A stretch of 64,000 bases of DNA from DASZTV01 sp035547515 (GTDB taxonomy: Bacteria > Actinomycetota > Actinomycetes > JAFAQI01), in assembly GCA_035547515.1 (NCBI GenBank), contig DASZUS010000026.1:62001-126000 (forward strand). The letters run 5' to 3'. Shown here one piece after another: positions 60,867 through 64,000 of the stretch (positions are counted from its first letter, which is position 1; the number at the start of each line of letters is the position of its first letter). The translations under genes and the position numbers were made by a program. The notes beneath the pieces were generated by a model. It did no database searches. It was not told where the DNA came from and worked only from the letters and a program-made list of their open reading frames with translations.

Positions 60867-61387
60867 AGGTAGAGTCCCGGGCCGGAGCCGCCCTGCTGAG
60901 CCGCGCCCGGCGCCGAGGGCAGCGCGCGCTGGCGCATCTCCTCGAGCTGTGCCCGGGCCGCCATCTGCTGGGCGAACAGGGTCGCCTGGATGCCGTGGAA
61001 GAGGCCTTCGAGCCATCCGACCAGCTGCGCATGGGCCACCCGCAGTTCGGCGTCGGACGGTGCCTCGTCGCCGGTGAACGGCAGGGACAGCCGCTCGAGC
61101 TCCTCGCGGAGGTCAGGCGCCAGCCCGGTGGAGAGCTCCTTGATGGAGCTCTCGTGGATCTCCTTGAGCCGCAGCCGGCTCGCCTCGTCGAGCGGCGCCG
61201 CACGCACCTCCTCGAGCAGCTGCTTGATCATCGACCCGATCCGCATCACCTTGGCCGGCTGCTCGACCATCTCCCCGACGCTCTCGCCGTTGTCGGACTG
61301 GTCGTCGCGGTCCATCTCCACTGGCGATCCATCCGGACCGACAGTGACGATGCGCACGGGCTCACCGGGCTCAGCAGGAGTGGTCAT
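60863..61387 (-). CDS. bpa: Bacterial proteasome activator Bpa (PafE)
   Basis: 174 aa from ATG 61387. ATP-independent ring-forming activator that opens the 20S proteasome gate. Core stretch VEQPAKVMRIGSMIKQLLEE and VRAAPLDEASRLRLKEIHES, LVGWLEGLFHGIQATLFAQQ, MAARAQLEEMRQ is close to mycobacterial PafE. The C terminus GPGLYL carries the hydrophobic-Tyr-x (HbYX) gate-opening motif. Implies that this organism has a 20S proteasome (not in window). Coupled to uppP. Confidence 0.95.
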   Translation of the reverse strand: MTTPAEPGEPVRIVTVGPDGSPVEMDRDDQSDNGESVGEMVEQPAKVMRIGSMIKQLLEEVRAAPLDEASRLRLKEIHESSIKELSTGLAPDLREELERLSLPFTGDEAPSDAELRVAHAQLVGWLEGLFHGIQATLFAQQMAARAQLEEMRQRALPSAPGAAQQGGSGPGLYL

Positions 61388-61471
61388 GTCCCTATCGTCT
61401 CCCGCCAAGCGGGTCGCACCCCTCCCTGGGGTCTGTGCCGACCCTGCCGCCGCGTGGGCGGCACAGTGCTG

Positions 61472-63115
61472 TCAGCTCAGCTTGGGAAGCACCTGGGGGT
61501 GCTCGAGGACGCCGGTGAACAGGTCGCCACACTCCTGCAGGCGAGGCAGCATCGAACGAATCGTGAACAGGTCCGGACGCAGGTCCGGCCGGTCCAGCTC
61601 GCTCCACGCGATCGGGGCGGAGACGGGGGCCCCCGGCGCAGGACGGGGGCTGTAGGGCGCGACGAGGGTCTTGTTGATCGCGTTCTGGGTGTAGTCCAGG
61701 CGGGCGAGACCCTGGCGGTCGCCGACCTGCCAGCGCCAGCTGACCAACTCCGAGGCGACCCCGCCGACCGCGCGTGACACCCCCTCGACCCACTCGCGAG
61801 TCTCGTCGAAGGACGGTCCGACCGCGATCGGGATCCAGATCTGGATCCCCCGCCGTCCGGTGAGCTTCGGGATGCCCTCGACCCCGAGATGTTCCAGTGC
61901 GGTGCGATGCAGCCGCGCGAGCTCCAGCAGCTCGCTCCACGTCGTCCGCTCGCCCGGATCGAGATCGATGAGCGCGTACGTCGGCTGGTGCGGCTGGTCT
62001 ACCAGCGAGGTCCACGCGTGCCACTCGAGGGCGCCGAAGTTCGCCGCCCACAGCAAGGCGGCGGGCTCGTCGACGACGAGGTAGGTGTGGGACTCACCGG
62101 GATCAGCCTCGGGGTTGTCCCAGCGCGGCAGCCAGTCCGGCGCGTGACCCGGCAGCTCCTTGTGCCAGAACCCTTTGGTGTCCGCGCCCGAGGGGTACCG
62201 ATGCATGTTCAACGCCCGCCGCTGCAGGTACGGCAGGATCGTCGTACCGATCTGGGCGGTGTAGCGGAGCAGGTCGCGCTTGGTGACAGGGGCCTCTCGG
62301 CGGCGCGCCGGGAACAGCACCTTGTCCAGGTTCGTCACCCGCAGCTCTCGACCGAAGATCTCCCACGTGCCGGCCGACTTGAGCTCGTCCAGCGCGGCGA
62401 GCTCGTCGGGGTCCGGCGGTTCGAACCGGGCGGGCTTGAGCCCCACGGAGGCTTCAGCCGCGGGCAGGTCGGAGCGCCACAGGCGGTCGGGATCCTTCTT
62501 GACCTGGTCGTTGGTACGCCCGGACAGCACGGAGCGCCCGTGGTCCTCGGGGTTCCATCCTGCGCTGGCGAACTCGTCCCGCTTGTGCAGCATCAACCAC
62601 TCCTCCTTGCCGGAGGAGTCGGTCTTTGTCCGGACCAGGACGAATCGGCCATGCAGCTTCTCGCCGAACACGTCGAAGTGCAGCTCGCCGTTGGCGATGG
62701 CGCGCGCGGGGTCGTTCGTGCGGTGCGGCTGCCAGGTCCCGCGGTCCCACACGATGACGTCGCCGCCGCCATACTGTCCGGCCGGGATCACGCTCTCGAA
62801 GTCGATGTACTCCAGCGGGTGGTCCTCGACGTGGAACGCGGCGCGGCGGATGGTCGGATCCAAGGTCGGGCCCTTCGGAACCGCCCAGCTGACCAGGACG
62901 CCGTCGACCTCCAGCCGGAAGTCGTAGTGCAGGCGCCGAGCGCGGTGACGCTGTACGACGAACCGCGCCGCCGGTGCCGCCCGGGCCGCCCGTGCGGGGG
63001 CGGCGCGACGGGTCTTCCCCCCGGCCGGTTCTGCGGTCTTCGTGAAGTCCCGCTTCGCGCGGTAGGTCCGCAACGGGTCTGCCGCCTTCTTCTTGACCGG
63101 GGCGGACCTGCTCAC
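61472..63115 (-). CDS. ligD: LigD-type DNA polymerase/3'-phosphoesterase (no ligase domain)
   Basis: 547 aa from GTG 63115 (frame open to 63991 was rejected). N-terminal basic tail, then the 3'-phosphoesterase domain (about 50-190: VVQRHRARRLHYDFRLEVDG, AVPKGPTLDP, FESVIPAGQYGGGDV) with its His/Asp/Arg site, then the LigD primase/polymerase domain (about 255-545: LRVTNLDKVLFPA, NMHRYPSGADTKGFWHKELP, metal-binding DLDPGE). The ATP-dependent ligase domain of classical LigD is absent, so a separate LigC/LigD-ligase would be needed for non-homologous end joining. No ku gene in the window. Confidence 0.92.
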   Translation of the reverse strand: MSRSAPVKKKAADPLRTYRAKRDFTKTAEPAGGKTRRAAPARAARAAPAARFVVQRHRARRLHYDFRLEVDGVLVSWAVPKGPTLDPTIRRAAFHVEDHPLEYIDFESVIPAGQYGGGDVIVWDRGTWQPHRTNDPARAIANGELHFDVFGEKLHGRFVLVRTKTDSSGKEEWLMLHKRDEFASAGWNPEDHGRSVLSGRTNDQVKKDPDRLWRSDLPAAEASVGLKPARFEPPDPDELAALDELKSAGTWEIFGRELRVTNLDKVLFPARRREAPVTKRDLLRYTAQIGTTILPYLQRRALNMHRYPSGADTKGFWHKELPGHAPDWLPRWDNPEADPGESHTYLVVDEPAALLWAANFGALEWHAWTSLVDQPHQPTYALIDLDPGERTTWSELLELARLHRTALEHLGVEGIPKLTGRRGIQIWIPIAVGPSFDETREWVEGVSRAVGGVASELVSWRWQVGDRQGLARLDYTQNAINKTLVAPYSPRPAPGAPVSAPIAWSELDRPDLRPDLFTIRSMLPRLQECGDLFTGVLEHPQVLPKLS

Positions 63116-63181
63116 GCCTAGTCCGCTACCCGCGGATCTGGTCCGCATGCCCTTGCGGTGCCCGGGTAGGCAATCGTCGTC

Positions 63182-63904
63182 ATGGCAGGACTGGGCTGGC
63201 CGCAACGGCTGTGGTTCGTCCGCCACGCCGAGAGCCTCGGCAACGTCGCCAACGCTGAGGCGCGCAAGGCACAGGCGCTGCGCCTGACTCTCGAGGCGAA
63301 CGACTCGTCGATCGCGCTCAGTGAGCGCGGGGTCGCGCAAGCCACAGCGTTCGGGCGCTGGATGGGCGGGCTGCCTGCCGAAGAGCGCCCGACCCAGCTG
63401 CTGATCTCGCCGTACCTCCGCACGCGGGACACCACCCGCCTGCTGCTCGAGGCGGCCGGTCTCGACGCTTTGCCGGTGACCGTCGACGAGCGGCTGCGCG
63501 ACCGCGAGCAGGGCACCCTCGACCGGCTGACCGCCGCCGGGTTTCGCGACCGCTACCCCGACGAGGCCGCGCGGCGCGATTACGTCGGCAAGTTCTGGTT
63601 CCGGCCGCTCGGCGGCGAGTCGTGGGCGGATGTCGCGCTTCGGCTGCGCGCCGCGTTGCTCGAGTGCCGGCTCACGATGCCCGACGAGCGAGTCCTGGTC
63701 GTCACGCACGACGTCGTCATCCTGCTGGCGCGCTACGTGATCGAGCGCCTCACCCCGGAGCAGGCGGTGGAGTGGTCGGGCCAGCTGCGCAACTGCTCGT
63801 TGACCGCGTACTCCCGTCACCAGAACGGTGACCTGGCACTCGAGCGGTTCAACGACACCGCGCCCCTGGAGGAACTGCTCGCTGGCACCGGATCCGATGG
63901 CTGA
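63182..63904 (+). CDS. Histidine phosphatase family protein
   Basis: 240 aa. Phosphoglycerate-mutase fold: catalytic RHAESLGN at the N terminus (LWFVRHAESL), second Arg in SPYLRTRDTT, Glu in DRLTAAGFRDR context, and second His in VVTHDVVILL. Acts on phosphoester substrates; not the glycolytic mutase by length and motif. Divergent from ligD (66 nt). Its stop overlaps the start of the next gene. Confidence 0.88.
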   Translation: MAGLGWPQRLWFVRHAESLGNVANAEARKAQALRLTLEANDSSIALSERGVAQATAFGRWMGGLPAEERPTQLLISPYLRTRDTTRLLLEAAGLDALPVTVDERLRDREQGTLDRLTAAGFRDRYPDEAARRDYVGKFWFRPLGGESWADVALRLRAALLECRLTMPDERVLVVTHDVVILLARYVIERLTPEQAVEWSGQLRNCSLTAYSRHQNGDLALERFNDTAPLEELLAGTGSDG

Positions 63905-64000
63905 GCCGGCGGTCGTGGACGGCGCCGCGCTGATGCAGGGGTGGCCGCTGCGAGCTCCACAGGAGCACAGTGACAAGGAGGAACGGGGCACTGTCCTCGT
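63897..64000 (+). CDS. Probable ADP-dependent NAD(P)H-hydrate dehydratase (5' end)
   Basis: 34 codons only. ATG 63897 overlaps the previous TGA. The text MAEPAVVDGAALMQGWPLRA, then HSDKEERGTVLV, fits the start of the NnrD family (WPLP..DKxxRGxVLVVGG), which repairs hydrated NAD(P)H. Cut by the window end, so tentative. Confidence 0.5.
   Translation, partial: MAEPAVVDGAALMQGWPLRAPQEHSDKEERGTVL

Overview
The window is the origin-proximal region of a high-GC actinobacterial chromosome. The evidence is the gene order dnaA-dnaN-gnd-recF-DUF721-gyrB-gyrA-DUF3566-tRNA-Ile-tRNA-Ala, the many GTG/TTG starts, and actinobacterial marker genes: CrgA, the FhaA/FhaB/PstP/RodA/PbpA/PknB cluster, the proteasome activator Bpa, class E sortase and a DUF3566 membrane protein. 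I cannot name the genus; a class Actinomycetes lineage that carries a proteasome is the safest reading.

Layout. 1-9616: replication and topology genes, a candidate oriC between dnaA and dnaN, and two tRNAs. 9617-12912: an accessory patch of visibly lower GC with a secreted trypsin-like protease, an ECF sigma factor and an overlapping membrane protein with META-like domains (probable anti-sigma). 12999-21297 (minus strand): a complete-looking tad/flp pilus operon running flp, tadG-like, two tadE-like genes, cpaB, tadZ, tadA, tadB, tadC, with a strong hairpin just after the pilin gene. 21651-27215: cyclophilin, rhomboid, thiolase, FmdB-like, crgA, sortase E, PabA/TrpG and small proteins. 27240-30236: a large LuxR-type ATPase regulator. 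30241-38483 (minus): the cell-growth signalling operon fhaA-fhaB-pstP-rodA-pbpA-[pseudokinase]-pknB, with nearly every junction a 4-nt stop/start overlap. 38613-42445: tRNA-Leu(CAG) and a compact island bounded by a duplicated copy of the tRNA 3' end. 42507-64000: housekeeping and metabolic genes: SDR, hydrolases, heme A synthase, two CAP proteins, a Fpg/Nei glycosylase, rhodanese, permease, GDPD, arginine deiminase, Gdt1, LarC/LarB, prephenate dehydratase, seryl-tRNA synthetase, UppP, Bpa, a LigD-type polymerase/phosphoesterase and a histidine phosphatase.

The most interesting locus is the 3.7-kb island at tRNA-Leu. It encodes a RecQ-type helicase with a C-terminal phosphoribosyltransferase-like domain, a translationally coupled divergent DprA/SMF protein, and a convergent small gene that appears frameshifted. 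No integrase is present. Direct-repeat ends in a tRNA gene, coupled nucleic-acid-processing cargo, rare codons and palindromic putative operators fit a small transferable defence or DNA-uptake module. The second notable point is that the position normally held by PknA encodes a protein with kinase fold remnants, one TM segment and a PASTA domain but without the catalytic Lys, HRD Asp or DFG Asp, so PknB would be the only active kinase of the operon.
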